Below are positions 33,114 through 41,523 of a stretch of 49,893 bases of DNA, one piece after another. Numbering within the stretch: the first letter of the stretch is position 1; every line of letters starts with the position of its first letter. The position numbers and the translations under genes were made by a program. This DNA is from Actinomycetota bacterium (GTDB lineage: Bacteria; Actinomycetota; Thermoleophilia; RBG-16-64-13), in contig JAAYZX010000007.1 of the NCBI GenBank assembly GCA_012514635.1, forward strand, positions 87,735 through 137,627, given 5' to 3'. Under the pieces are notes generated by a model. That model was not told where the DNA came from. It did no database searches and saw only the letters and a list, made by a program, of their open reading frames with translations.

Positions 33114-34364
33114 ATTCAGGAATATAGGCTGGAAACACTGTCCAACGGTCAGCAGCTCATCACTGAGCGGCTGGGTCATCTGCGTTCCATATGTCTGGGA
33201 TTCTGGATTCCGACAGGATCACGTAACGAAGATGATGCGCATGCCGGGGCCACCCACTTCATTGAGCACCTGTTGTTCAAGGGTTCGTCCCGGTATACGG
33301 CGGAGGAGATAGCGCAGGAGTTCGACGGCATCGGCGGCGAGCTGAATGCAGCCACCTCCAAGGAGTACGTGGTGGTGTACGGTCGTTTTCTCAACCGGCA
33401 TCTGGAGCGCGCCCTGGACGTGCTGGTGGATATGCTGCTCACACCCACCTTCGCGGATTTGGATAGGGAGCGCCAGGTTGTGCTGGAGGAGATTGCCATG
33501 TACGAGGACGCTCCCCAGGACCTGATCCACGATCTCTTTGCGCAGCAGGTATTCGGTGACCATCCCCTAGGTCATGCCGTGTTGGGAACTCGCAACAGCA
33601 TTGCCGAGATGCCGGAGAAACAAATTCGCGCTTATCACCACCACCACTTCGCCCTGAGCGACATGGTGGTGGCTGCGGCGGGAGATATCGATCACGATGA
33701 GCTGCGTGAGCTGCTGCTCAGCAAACACAATACACACAACGGCCACGGGACCCTGCGTCCTGTGACGGATGTGGCTTGGGCGCCAAGGACATCGTTCCTG
33801 GCCAAGGATACTGAGCAGATGCACGTGTGTCTGGGCGGTCCGGGAATGGCTCGTAACGACGAGCGTCGCTACGCACTATCCGTGATGGACGGCTTGTTTG
33901 GAGGTTCTCTCAGCTCGCGACTGTTCCAAGAGGTACGGGAGAAGCGCGGGCTTGTCTACAGCATCTTCTCTTTTGCGGCCATGTATCGGGAAACCGGTTT
34001 GATGGGCGTGTACTTTGGATGTAGGCCGGAGCGGCTCGTCGAGGTGATGGATACGGTGCGCCGCGAGATCGGTCGTTTGCGTGATCAGCCCGTGGGAGAG
34101 GAAGAGTTGATTCGTTCCCGGGAGCATTTAAAGGGGAGGATCATCCTGGGCCTGGAGAGCACTTCCAGTCGCATGACGCGATTGGGTAGGGGGCAAGTCA
34201 CTCAATCTGAGATCCTGTCGCTGGACGAGATCGCCGCCCGCATCGATGCGGTTACCGCCGCCGATATTCAGTCATTGGCCGAAGAGTTGCTGGATCCGGA
34301 TTGCCTGACGATAACGGCCATCGGCGCAGATGAAGATGTCTTTCGCGCCGCCGTTCAAGTCTAA
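33114..34364 (+). CDS. M16 family zinc peptidase, apparent ATT start
   Basis: Processing-peptidase-like M16 protease (MlpA/YmxG group), usually adjacent to pnp. Zinc motif HxxEH is HFIEH with the family context GSRNEDDAHAGATHFIEHLL, and the downstream Glu in ELNAATSKEYVV. The conserved N-terminus YRLETLSNGQQLITE is encoded directly after the pnp stop, but the frame has no ATG, GTG or TTG before TTG 33273, which would delete the HxxEH zinc site. ATT 33114 lies nine bases after AGAAGGG and gives a normal N-terminus and 416 residues. Amber read-through from pnp, in the same frame, is a less likely alternative. Confidence 0.9.
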   Translation: MQEYRLETLSNGQQLITERLGHLRSICLGFWIPTGSRNEDDAHAGATHFIEHLLFKGSSRYTAEEIAQEFDGIGGELNAATSKEYVVVYGRFLNRHLERALDVLVDMLLTPTFADLDRERQVVLEEIAMYEDAPQDLIHDLFAQQVFGDHPLGHAVLGTRNSIAEMPEKQIRAYHHHHFALSDMVVAAAGDIDHDELRELLLSKHNTHNGHGTLRPVTDVAWAPRTSFLAKDTEQMHVCLGGPGMARNDERRYALSVMDGLFGGSLSSRLFQEVREKRGLVYSIFSFAAMYRETGLMGVYFGCRPERLVEVMDTVRREIGRLRDQPVGEEELIRSREHLKGRIILGLESTSSRMTRLGRGQVTQSEILSLDEIAARIDAVTAADIQSLAEELLDPDCLTITAIGADEDVFRAAVQV

Positions 34365-34447
34365 GTCCCGACGCTGCCGTTGCACGGATAGAGGTTGTGA
34401 TGATGAGCGATGGGGCTTGTTCTCGTTTTGCCAAGGAGCGGTGAGCG

Positions 34448-35185
34448 ATGGATGGTGTGGTAAAAGTTGCGGTAAGCGGAGCGCTGGGGAGCATGGGTAA
34501 GTTTACGTGCGCTGCTGTTTTGCAGGACGCCGGCTTGGCGCTGGTGGCAGCGGTAGATCCTCGCTACGCAGAGACGGACGACAGCTTCCCGGACTATTGC
34601 CCTCACTTCGTCACTGTCGAGAGCGCACTCGGTGCGGTGGAAGTCGATGTGCTGGTGGACTTCACGCAGCCCGCGGTTGTTCTTGCCAACGTGCTGGCGG
34701 CGTTGCAGCGGCGCGTGGCGCCGGTAGTGGGCACTACAGGCCTGAGCGACGAGTCTTTGTCTCGTATTGCCGCAGAATGCCGTAGGCAGGATACCCCAAC
34801 GTTCGTTGCGCCCAACTTCGCTCTGGGTGCCATACTCATGATGCAGTTTGCGCGCGAGGCGGCACAACATCTGGATGCCTGCGAGATCGTTGAGCTCCAT
34901 CATACGGGCAAGCTGGACGCACCTTCCGGGACCGCCAAGCGCACGGCGGGCCTGGTGGAAGAAGAGTGGGGGAAGCGCAGTCACCAAGCGCAGGTTCCCG
35001 TGCATAGCGTGAGGTTACCGGGATTGGTGGCCCACCAAGAGGTCATCTTCGGTGGATTGGGAGAAACTTTGACCATTCGTCACGATTCCTTGTCTCGTGA
35101 ATCCTTCATGCCGGGAGTGGTTTTGGCGGTGAAGCGGGTGCGCAATCTGCAGGGACTCGTGGTGGGCTTGGAGAACATAATCTAA
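34448..35185 (+). CDS. dapB: 4-hydroxy-tetrahydrodipicolinate reductase
   Basis: Second enzyme of the diaminopimelate/lysine branch, supplying peptidoglycan. NAD(P)-binding VSGALGSMGKF, VDVLVDFTQPAV, GTTGLSDE, and substrate motif ELHHTGKLDAPSGTA. 245 residues. ATG 34448 follows AAGGAG. dapA, a common partner downstream, is absent; rnj follows one base on. The 83-base gap before it holds nothing I can identify. Confidence 0.94.
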   Translation: MDGVVKVAVSGALGSMGKFTCAAVLQDAGLALVAAVDPRYAETDDSFPDYCPHFVTVESALGAVEVDVLVDFTQPAVVLANVLAALQRRVAPVVGTTGLSDESLSRIAAECRRQDTPTFVAPNFALGAILMMQFAREAAQHLDACEIVELHHTGKLDAPSGTAKRTAGLVEEEWGKRSHQAQVPVHSVRLPGLVAHQEVIFGGLGETLTIRHDSLSRESFMPGVVLAVKRVRNLQGLVVGLENII

Positions 35186-35186
35186 C

Positions 35187-36848
35187 GTGGAAGATGGAAT
35201 GCTGAGAATAATCCCGCTGGGTGGCCTGGGGGCCATCGGCAAGAATATGACCGTGCTTGAGCACGGGGATAATATGCTGGTTGTGGATTGCGGTCTCATG
35301 TTTCCCGACGAGGACATGCTGGGTGTGGACCTGGTGCTGCCCGATTTCAGTTACGTGGTGGAAAACAGCCACAAAGCGCTGGGCATAGTCATCACTCACG
35401 GCCATGAGGACCACGTGGGCGCGTTGCCCTATCTGTTGAAGCAGGCGGACATGCCGGTATTTGGGTCGCGTCTGACACTGGGGTTGATCAACGGCAAACT
35501 GGGCGAGCATCGTCTGCAGGGTCAGGTCGATCTCCGTGAAGTGGGTCCGGCAAAACCGGTGGAACTGGGACCGTTCACCATCGAATTCCTTGAGGTGTGC
35601 CACAGCATACCGGACGGACTTGGCCTCGCTATTCACACGCCGGCCGGTGTGGTGATTCATACCGGTGATTTCAAACTTGACCAAACCCCTGTTGATGGGC
35701 GTCTGACCGCTATGCATCGTTTTGCCGAGCTGGGCTCGCAAGGGGTGTTGCTGCTCATGTCGGACTCCACCAATGCGGATATTCCGGGGTTGACTCCGGC
35801 TGAAGCCTCAGTGGGTCAACGGCTGGACACCATCCTGGCAACAGCGCCCGGACGCGTAATCGTAGCCTGCTTCGCCAGCCACATCCACCGCATTCAGCAG
35901 GTGATAACCACGGCGGCCCGACACGAGCGTCGTGTGGCTGTGGTTGGTCGGAGCATGACAAAGAACGTTAATATTGCGGCCAACCTAGGCTTCCTGCACG
36001 TGCCGGAAGGCACACTGATCCGGCCCGCGGAGATCGCGGACTACGATGACGATGAAGTGGTCATCATTAGCACCGGTAGCCAGGGAGAGCCCATGTCTGC
36101 CTTGGCGCGGATGGCATCCGGAGATCACCACGTTGTGGCCATCAAGCCCACTGATACGGTGATCATCTCGGCTCGTCCTGTACCGGGTAATGAGAAGAGC
36201 GTGCTTCGCACCGTCAACCGGCTTTTCGCCGAAGGTGCCACTGTGGTTTACGGGCCGCAGGCCGAGCTGCACGTGTCGGGTCACGCGGCCGCCGAGGAGC
36301 TCAAGATCATGCTCAACCTGGTGCGGCCTAGATATTTCATGCCCATCCACGGAGAGGCACGTCATTTGCACTTCCATTCACGGTTGGCGCAGGATATCGG
36401 GATGTCGGAAGAGAACATATTCGTCCTGGAGAACGGTGACGTCCTGGAGCTGGCGGACGGAGAAGCCTGGGTGGGCGGTCGCGTGCAGGCGGGCATGATA
36501 TTCGTCGACGGGATGGCCATGCGTGGTATCGGAGAGCTGATATTGCGGGATCGCACGCACCTGTCCACCGACGGTATCGTAATCGCGGTGGTGACCATGA
36601 GCGCACAGGACGGTTCTTTGGCGGATGTCCCCGAACTGGTGTTTCGAGGGTTCGTGCACTCCGGTGACATGGAGGAATTGGCGCAGGAGGCTCGTAGCCA
36701 GCTCATAGAGACCCTGCATCAGGACGAGATCCAGCGTGCTGCAGATACGGCCATATTGAAGACACACATCCACGACTTCCTTCAGAGGTTCCTGTATCGG
36801 AAGACGCGGCGCCGGCCGCTGGTACTTCCCGTTGTCGTGGAGGTGTAG
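35187..36848 (+). CDS. rnj: Ribonuclease J
   Basis: Metallo-beta-lactamase/beta-CASP nuclease with endo- and 5'-3' exoribonuclease activity, central to mRNA decay in Gram-positive bacteria. Zinc motif HGHEDH (ITHGHEDHVGALPYL), VIHTGDFKLD, then beta-CASP motifs SDSTNAD, VACFASHIHRIQQV, and PIHGEARHLHFH. A C-terminal domain ends RRRPLVLPVVVEV. 553 residues. GTG 35187 is used; ATG 35199 (MLRIIPLGGLGAIG) is an equally good start. dapB-rnj adjacency is usual in actinobacteria. Confidence 0.96.
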   Translation: MEDGMLRIIPLGGLGAIGKNMTVLEHGDNMLVVDCGLMFPDEDMLGVDLVLPDFSYVVENSHKALGIVITHGHEDHVGALPYLLKQADMPVFGSRLTLGLINGKLGEHRLQGQVDLREVGPAKPVELGPFTIEFLEVCHSIPDGLGLAIHTPAGVVIHTGDFKLDQTPVDGRLTAMHRFAELGSQGVLLLMSDSTNADIPGLTPAEASVGQRLDTILATAPGRVIVACFASHIHRIQQVITTAARHERRVAVVGRSMTKNVNIAANLGFLHVPEGTLIRPAEIADYDDDEVVIISTGSQGEPMSALARMASGDHHVVAIKPTDTVIISARPVPGNEKSVLRTVNRLFAEGATVVYGPQAELHVSGHAAAEELKIMLNLVRPRYFMPIHGEARHLHFHSRLAQDIGMSEENIFVLENGDVLELADGEAWVGGRVQAGMIFVDGMAMRGIGELILRDRTHLSTDGIVIAVVTMSAQDGSLADVPELVFRGFVHSGDMEELAQEARSQLIETLHQDEIQRAADTAILKTHIHDFLQRFLYRKTRRRPLVLPVVVEV

Positions 36849-39545
36849 GTGGCTGCAGTGCCGCAGAGGAAGCGCTCGGGGCGGGCGGCGGCAACGGCGC
36901 CCACGGAAGTGCGCACCCGCCGAAAGGCCGCGGGAAGCGCGCACCGCTCGGCCGATAATCACGGGCGGGAGCTGTGGGGTCTGGCCGTGTTGGGCGTGGC
37001 GGTATTTCTGACCTTCGTGTTGGTGGTCGGTAGTGGAGGAGGCGTCCTGGGAGGAGCGGCTGCGGGGGCGCTGGAGATCGCTTTGGGCCGGATGGCCTTC
37101 CTAATTCCTCTTTCGCTGTTGGTAGTGGCTGTTGTGCTTCTGGTAAGAATCCGCATCACGATAGCCGGGGCCATGGTAGGAGGCGGAGTCCTGATCCTCT
37201 TCAGCCTATTCACTTTGCTGGCCGCCGGGTTTCCGCCTTTGGGTTCGGGTCACGAGCCGAGTGAATTCGTAACCGCCGTTTACCGCATGCGTGCCGGCTG
37301 GGTGGGAGAAGCGCTGTTTGTGGGCATATCGCGATTGGTGGGATCGGTGGGTGTGGCCCTGATCGGCTGGTTCGGTCTTATCGCGGGCGTGAGTTTGGTG
37401 ACGGGATGGACACTGCGGAGTGTGGCTGCCACCACGCGCAGCGCCGCCCACGCCGTGGGCAGCGCTGCGGCTACCCATGTCATGAGACGCAGCGGGGGGC
37501 GGGATGAACATGGTCCTCTGGACGACCCTTATCTGACAGGTTTCGGACCGGCAGAGCATCCCGAGGAGGTCGAGCCCGACGAGGAGTGGGCCACATGGCC
37601 GGATGAGACTGTGTATGCCGGCCCCGGCGCGCCGCCCGATCTCAAAACCATGCGGCGCCCCACACTCAGAGTGTTGCGACCGAGCGATCGCCCCGTGCAT
37701 CTACATGATGCGGCCACCGATTTTCCCGACTTCTACCGGGGGCAGACGGACGAGAGCACCGTACTCCTTCGTGAGACCACTCAGCCTCGTGACATCGCCG
37801 ACTCCGGTGAAGCCATCGCGTCCCTCAAAATCGCCGATCCGGGCGAAACCGCAATCCTGGACGACCCTGCCGACCTCGGTGACGGCATAGAACTCGGTGA
37901 AATCGGTGAGGCCGGCGAAGAGGTGGCGGCCGCCGGCGACGGGAGTGCCGCGGCCGGCGCGCTGTCGGGGGAAGGCGGCTTGGAGAAGGAGCGGGACGAC
38001 ACCGTCGCGAGAGAGCAAGTGGACGAACCCGCCGCGGCTCAAGTTCAATACCTTCTTCCCGAACCCGAGTTCCTGCAGAAGACGCGAATGAGCAATGCCG
38101 CCACAACTCAAGACGATCGCGAGATCGCAGCCCTGTTGGTGGAAACCCTGGCACACTTCGGGGTGACCGCGCGCGTGAGCGGCACGGTGGTGGGACCACG
38201 CGTGACGCGATACGAACTGCAGCTGGCTCCGGGCACCAAGGTGAGCAAGGTCACCAATCTGAAGGACGACATCGCCTACGCGCTGGCCAGCACTGAGATT
38301 CGTATCTTGGCTCCCATACCCGGCAAGAGCGCTATTGGAGTGGAAGTTCCCAATCAGCGCCCCGATTTTGTGAAGCTGGGAGATATCTTCCGCGAGTTCC
38401 CGGCGTCTGCCGGCCCCCTGATGGTGTGGTTGGGCAAAGATATTTCAGGCAAAGCAGTATATACCGATCTAACTAAAATGCCGCATTTACTGATTGCCGG
38501 CACCACCGGATCGGGGAAGAGCGGGTGCATCAACTGTATCATTTCGTCGGTATTGCTGCGTTCCACGCCCGATGAGGTGCGGCTGGTGCTGATCGATCCC
38601 AAAAAGGTGGAACTGTCGCATTACGAACGCATCCCTCACCTCCTGGTGCCGGTGGTAACGAATATGAAGAGCGCTGCGGGCGTGCTCGCCAACCTGGTGC
38701 GCGAAATGGACGAACGCTACACGCTCATGGAGATGGTGAAAGCGCGCAACCTAGAGGAGACGAATCGTGCACGAAGGCGGCGGGGCGAGCCGCTACTGCC
38801 CTATCTGCTGGTAGTGATAGATGAGCTGGCGGATCTCATGATGGTGTCACCGGCGGAGGTAGAAGAATACGTGATCCGTCTGGCCCAGAAGGCGCGGGCG
38901 GTGGGCATCCATCTGGTGGTGGCCACGCAGCGGCCGTCGGCCGACGTAATCACGGGGATGATCAAGGCCAATATACCTTCGCGCATTGCCTTTGCGGTGT
39001 CGAGTCAGACGGATTCGCGGGTAATTCTAGATGTAAACGGAGCGGAAGCGCTTCTGGGTTTGGGCGACATGCTGTTCAAACCCTTGGGCTCCAGTCGTCT
39101 GCAACGCGTTCAGGGTGCGTTCATCACCGAGGAAGAGATTCACATGCTGGTGACCCATTGGCGACAACAGGCGGAGCCTACATTCCGCGAGGAGCTCCTG
39201 CAAACCCCGGAAGAGGCCATGGCCGAGGAGGCCATCTTTGATCCCGATACCGATGATCTCATCGCCGATGCCGCTGAACTGGTGATGGATACCGGAAATG
39301 CTTCGGTCTCCATGCTGCAGAGACGTCTGCGTGTGGGTTACACCAGAGCCGGGCGCCTCATCGATATGTTGGAGAGACGGGGGATTGTGGGCCCGTATGA
39401 GGGGAGCAAACCCCGGCAGGTGTTGGTCAATCCCCTCGATCGGGATCGGGTGCTGGAGGCCCTGCACACCGAGGTGCAGTCGGGTCGACCCCAGCAGATG
39501 TCGCTCACTGATATGCCCGCTGAGGATGAGGAGGGAGCGGACTAG
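36849..39545 (+). CDS. ftsK: DNA translocase FtsK/SpoIIIE
   Basis: Pumps chromosomal DNA through the division septum. About four membrane helices (residues ~40-190), an acidic linker of about 200 residues with short repeats, then the RecA-like motor with Walker A GTTGSGKSG (near 551) and Walker B LLVVIDELADLMM (near 654), QRPSADVITGMIKANIPSRI, and a C-terminal winged-helix gamma domain (SVSMLQRRLRVGYTRAGRLI) that reads KOPS/SRS sites. 898 residues. GTG 36849 directly follows the rnj stop. Confidence 0.96.
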   Translation: MAAVPQRKRSGRAAATAPTEVRTRRKAAGSAHRSADNHGRELWGLAVLGVAVFLTFVLVVGSGGGVLGGAAAGALEIALGRMAFLIPLSLLVVAVVLLVRIRITIAGAMVGGGVLILFSLFTLLAAGFPPLGSGHEPSEFVTAVYRMRAGWVGEALFVGISRLVGSVGVALIGWFGLIAGVSLVTGWTLRSVAATTRSAAHAVGSAAATHVMRRSGGRDEHGPLDDPYLTGFGPAEHPEEVEPDEEWATWPDETVYAGPGAPPDLKTMRRPTLRVLRPSDRPVHLHDAATDFPDFYRGQTDESTVLLRETTQPRDIADSGEAIASLKIADPGETAILDDPADLGDGIELGEIGEAGEEVAAAGDGSAAAGALSGEGGLEKERDDTVAREQVDEPAAAQVQYLLPEPEFLQKTRMSNAATTQDDREIAALLVETLAHFGVTARVSGTVVGPRVTRYELQLAPGTKVSKVTNLKDDIAYALASTEIRILAPIPGKSAIGVEVPNQRPDFVKLGDIFREFPASAGPLMVWLGKDISGKAVYTDLTKMPHLLIAGTTGSGKSGCINCIISSVLLRSTPDEVRLVLIDPKKVELSHYERIPHLLVPVVTNMKSAAGVLANLVREMDERYTLMEMVKARNLEETNRARRRRGEPLLPYLLVVIDELADLMMVSPAEVEEYVIRLAQKARAVGIHLVVATQRPSADVITGMIKANIPSRIAFAVSSQTDSRVILDVNGAEALLGLGDMLFKPLGSSRLQRVQGAFITEEEIHMLVTHWRQQAEPTFREELLQTPEEAMAEEAIFDPDTDDLIADAAELVMDTGNASVSMLQRRLRVGYTRAGRLIDMLERRGIVGPYEGSKPRQVLVNPLDRDRVLEALHTEVQSGRPQQMSLTDMPAEDEEGAD

Positions 39546-39551
39546 TTCCGC

Positions 39552-40652
39552 ATGAAGGCTGTGCAGAGTCCCGTGATTACCCGCGTGGAACCAGCGGAGT
39601 TGGCGGGTGGGCGGTACGTCGTGGTGGATGTTAGATCTGCGTCAGAATTTGGGAAGGGTTCAGTACCGGGCTCAGTGAATCTCCCGTTGCTCGACGACGC
39701 GGCACGTTCCCTGATAGGAACAACCTACTCGCGCGAAGGCTCCAAAGCAGCACGTCTTTTGGCCATGGATTTGGTGAGCCCGCGTCTTCCGAGCTATCTG
39801 CGATCCATAGTGGATCGTATCCCTAAGGGGTGTCGCCCGGCGGTACTGTGTTGGCGGGGAGGAGAGCGCAGCCGCAACGTGGTGCTGTTAATGGCGCTCA
39901 TTGGAGTGCATGCGGTGCAGGTTAGGGGTGGATACCGGGCGCATCGGCGCTGGGTGTGCGAGGAACTGGAGACTTGGGAGTCTCCGTGCCCGGTTGTCAC
40001 GCTCCACGGCCACACCGGTGCCGGTAAGAGCGAACTTCTGAGGACGCTGCGCACGTTGGCTTTTAGTCTGGATGGTCCGCGGCCGTGGGTTGTGGATCTG
40101 GAGGAATTGGCACTACACAGAGGCTCACTCCTGGGCGGGTTGAACCAGCCGGGGCAGCGCACACAGCGCGATTTTGAAGCTCTGTTGTGGGAGAAGTTAC
40201 GCGATCCTCAAGGAGATTACCTCGTGCTGGAGGGAGAGGGTAAGCGTATCGGACGACTATCTGTTCCGCCCAGTGTGGCTGCGGCGGTGAGTAGCGGACT
40301 TCCTATACAGGTGACGGCGTCGGTGGAGGAGCGAACGGCGCGTATTCTGGGGGAGTACGCGCCTCACAGTTGGACCGACGCAGAGCGACAGGCCTTCCGA
40401 GAAAGCCTCGATCTGATTGGACGTGGCATGTGCACTACAAGCCTTACCGGCTTGAGAACAGCTTTCGAGGATGGTAGATTTGCCGAAGTCGTCAACACAT
40501 TACTAGTGGAATATTACGACCCTTTGTACCAGAAGTCGTCGGTTGAGGGGAGGGACTTCGTTCTCACGGTGAGGATGGGTCATAATCCGGCGGCTGATGC
40601 CCGGCGGTTCGCGGCCCGGGTTGCGTCCATTCTCGTGGGGAGCGATGCGTAG
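39552..40652 (+). CDS. mnmH: tRNA 2-selenouridine synthase MnmH (SelU)
   Basis: Replaces sulfur by selenium at wobble uridine 34 of Lys, Glu and Gln tRNAs, via a geranylated intermediate, using selenophosphate from SelD. The rhodanese domain carries catalytic Cys100 in VLCWRGGERS; the second half is a P-loop domain with GHTGAGKSELL (153-163) and the family motif LEELALHRGSLLGGL. 366 residues, normal. ATG 39552 is six bases after the ftsK stop, with GAGGAGGGAG upstream. Its place between ftsK and a rodZ-like gene is not usual. No selD, selA, selB or selC is seen here. Confidence 0.92.
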   Translation: MKAVQSPVITRVEPAELAGGRYVVVDVRSASEFGKGSVPGSVNLPLLDDAARSLIGTTYSREGSKAARLLAMDLVSPRLPSYLRSIVDRIPKGCRPAVLCWRGGERSRNVVLLMALIGVHAVQVRGGYRAHRRWVCEELETWESPCPVVTLHGHTGAGKSELLRTLRTLAFSLDGPRPWVVDLEELALHRGSLLGGLNQPGQRTQRDFEALLWEKLRDPQGDYLVLEGEGKRIGRLSVPPSVAAAVSSGLPIQVTASVEERTARILGEYAPHSWTDAERQAFRESLDLIGRGMCTTSLTGLRTAFEDGRFAEVVNTLLVEYYDPLYQKSSVEGRDFVLTVRMGHNPAADARRFAARVASILVGSDA

Positions 40653-40657
40653 GCACC

Positions 40658-41521
40658 GTGGTAGAGATCGGAAACACCCTCCGTGAAGCTCGGACCCGTC
40701 AGGGTCTATCCATTCACGACGCTGAGGAAGCCACCAAGATACGCACGAGGTACCTCCAGGCGCTCGAGCAGGAGGACTTCGAGGTCATTCCCGGCTCCAC
40801 CTTTGTCATGGGTTTTCTGCGCACCTACGCTCTGTATCTGCAGTTGGATGCAGATGCGCTGGTGGAGGAATATCTCAGTCAACATGATCCTCAGTTCATG
40901 GACTGTCATCGACTGCCCACTATTCGGATGCGCTCCCGCAGCAGTCGATCGCCGTCGACCCGCTCGAGCTACGTGGTGGTGGCCATCTTGGCCCTTATCA
41001 TCATCTTGGTGCTTGCATGGATTGGATGGGGCAACCGGGGCAAAGTGCCGGCAACCATGGAGACGCCATCCACCACCACCACCGGCCTGGCGAGCGCCGG
41101 TACCCTTTCGACGACGCCGTTTTCTACAGGTACCAGCGCGAGTGCTACCGTTACTGAATCCACCGCCCAAAGCGTGGAGACGCAAAGCGAAGGGGAGCAT
41201 AGTGGGGATACGCAGAGCGAAGGAGCGCCGATGGTGGTGGAAGGGCGTCAGGCTCAGGAGGCCTCTGAGCTGATTGTGCAGGTCAAGGCACAGGATGATC
41301 GCTGCTACTTGATGGTCCGCGAGGATTCGGAGGGTGGGCGCACGCTCTACTCGCAGACGCTCGACGAGAATGAAGAAGTCACCTTCACCGCCACCAACGC
41401 TCTGTGGATGAACATAGCCAATCCCTCGGCCATTGCCCTCGTGATCAATGGTATGCGTTACCAAGCACCGGAACCATACGGTGTCTTCAAGGTAACCGCC
41501 GCCGGCCTGGAGCGCCTCTAG
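40658..41521 (+). CDS. RodZ-like helix-turn-helix membrane protein
   Basis: Cytoplasmic helix-turn-helix of the RodZ/HTH_25 type (LREARTRQGLSIHDAEEATK, then YLQALEQEDFEVIPG and GFLRTYALYL), a basic stretch, one membrane helix (YVVVAILALIIILVLAWIGW), a Ser/Thr-rich linker and a DUF4115-like C-terminal domain (LIVQVKAQDDRCYLMVREDS). RodZ links MreB to the envelope in rods; in bacteria without MreB the role is unclear. 287 residues. GTG 40658 starts five bases after mnmH. Confidence 0.88.
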   Translation: MVEIGNTLREARTRQGLSIHDAEEATKIRTRYLQALEQEDFEVIPGSTFVMGFLRTYALYLQLDADALVEEYLSQHDPQFMDCHRLPTIRMRSRSSRSPSTRSSYVVVAILALIIILVLAWIGWGNRGKVPATMETPSTTTTGLASAGTLSTTPFSTGTSASATVTESTAQSVETQSEGEHSGDTQSEGAPMVVEGRQAQEASELIVQVKAQDDRCYLMVREDSEGGRTLYSQTLDENEEVTFTATNALWMNIANPSAIALVINGMRYQAPEPYGVFKVTAAGLERL

Positions 41522-41523
41522 CC

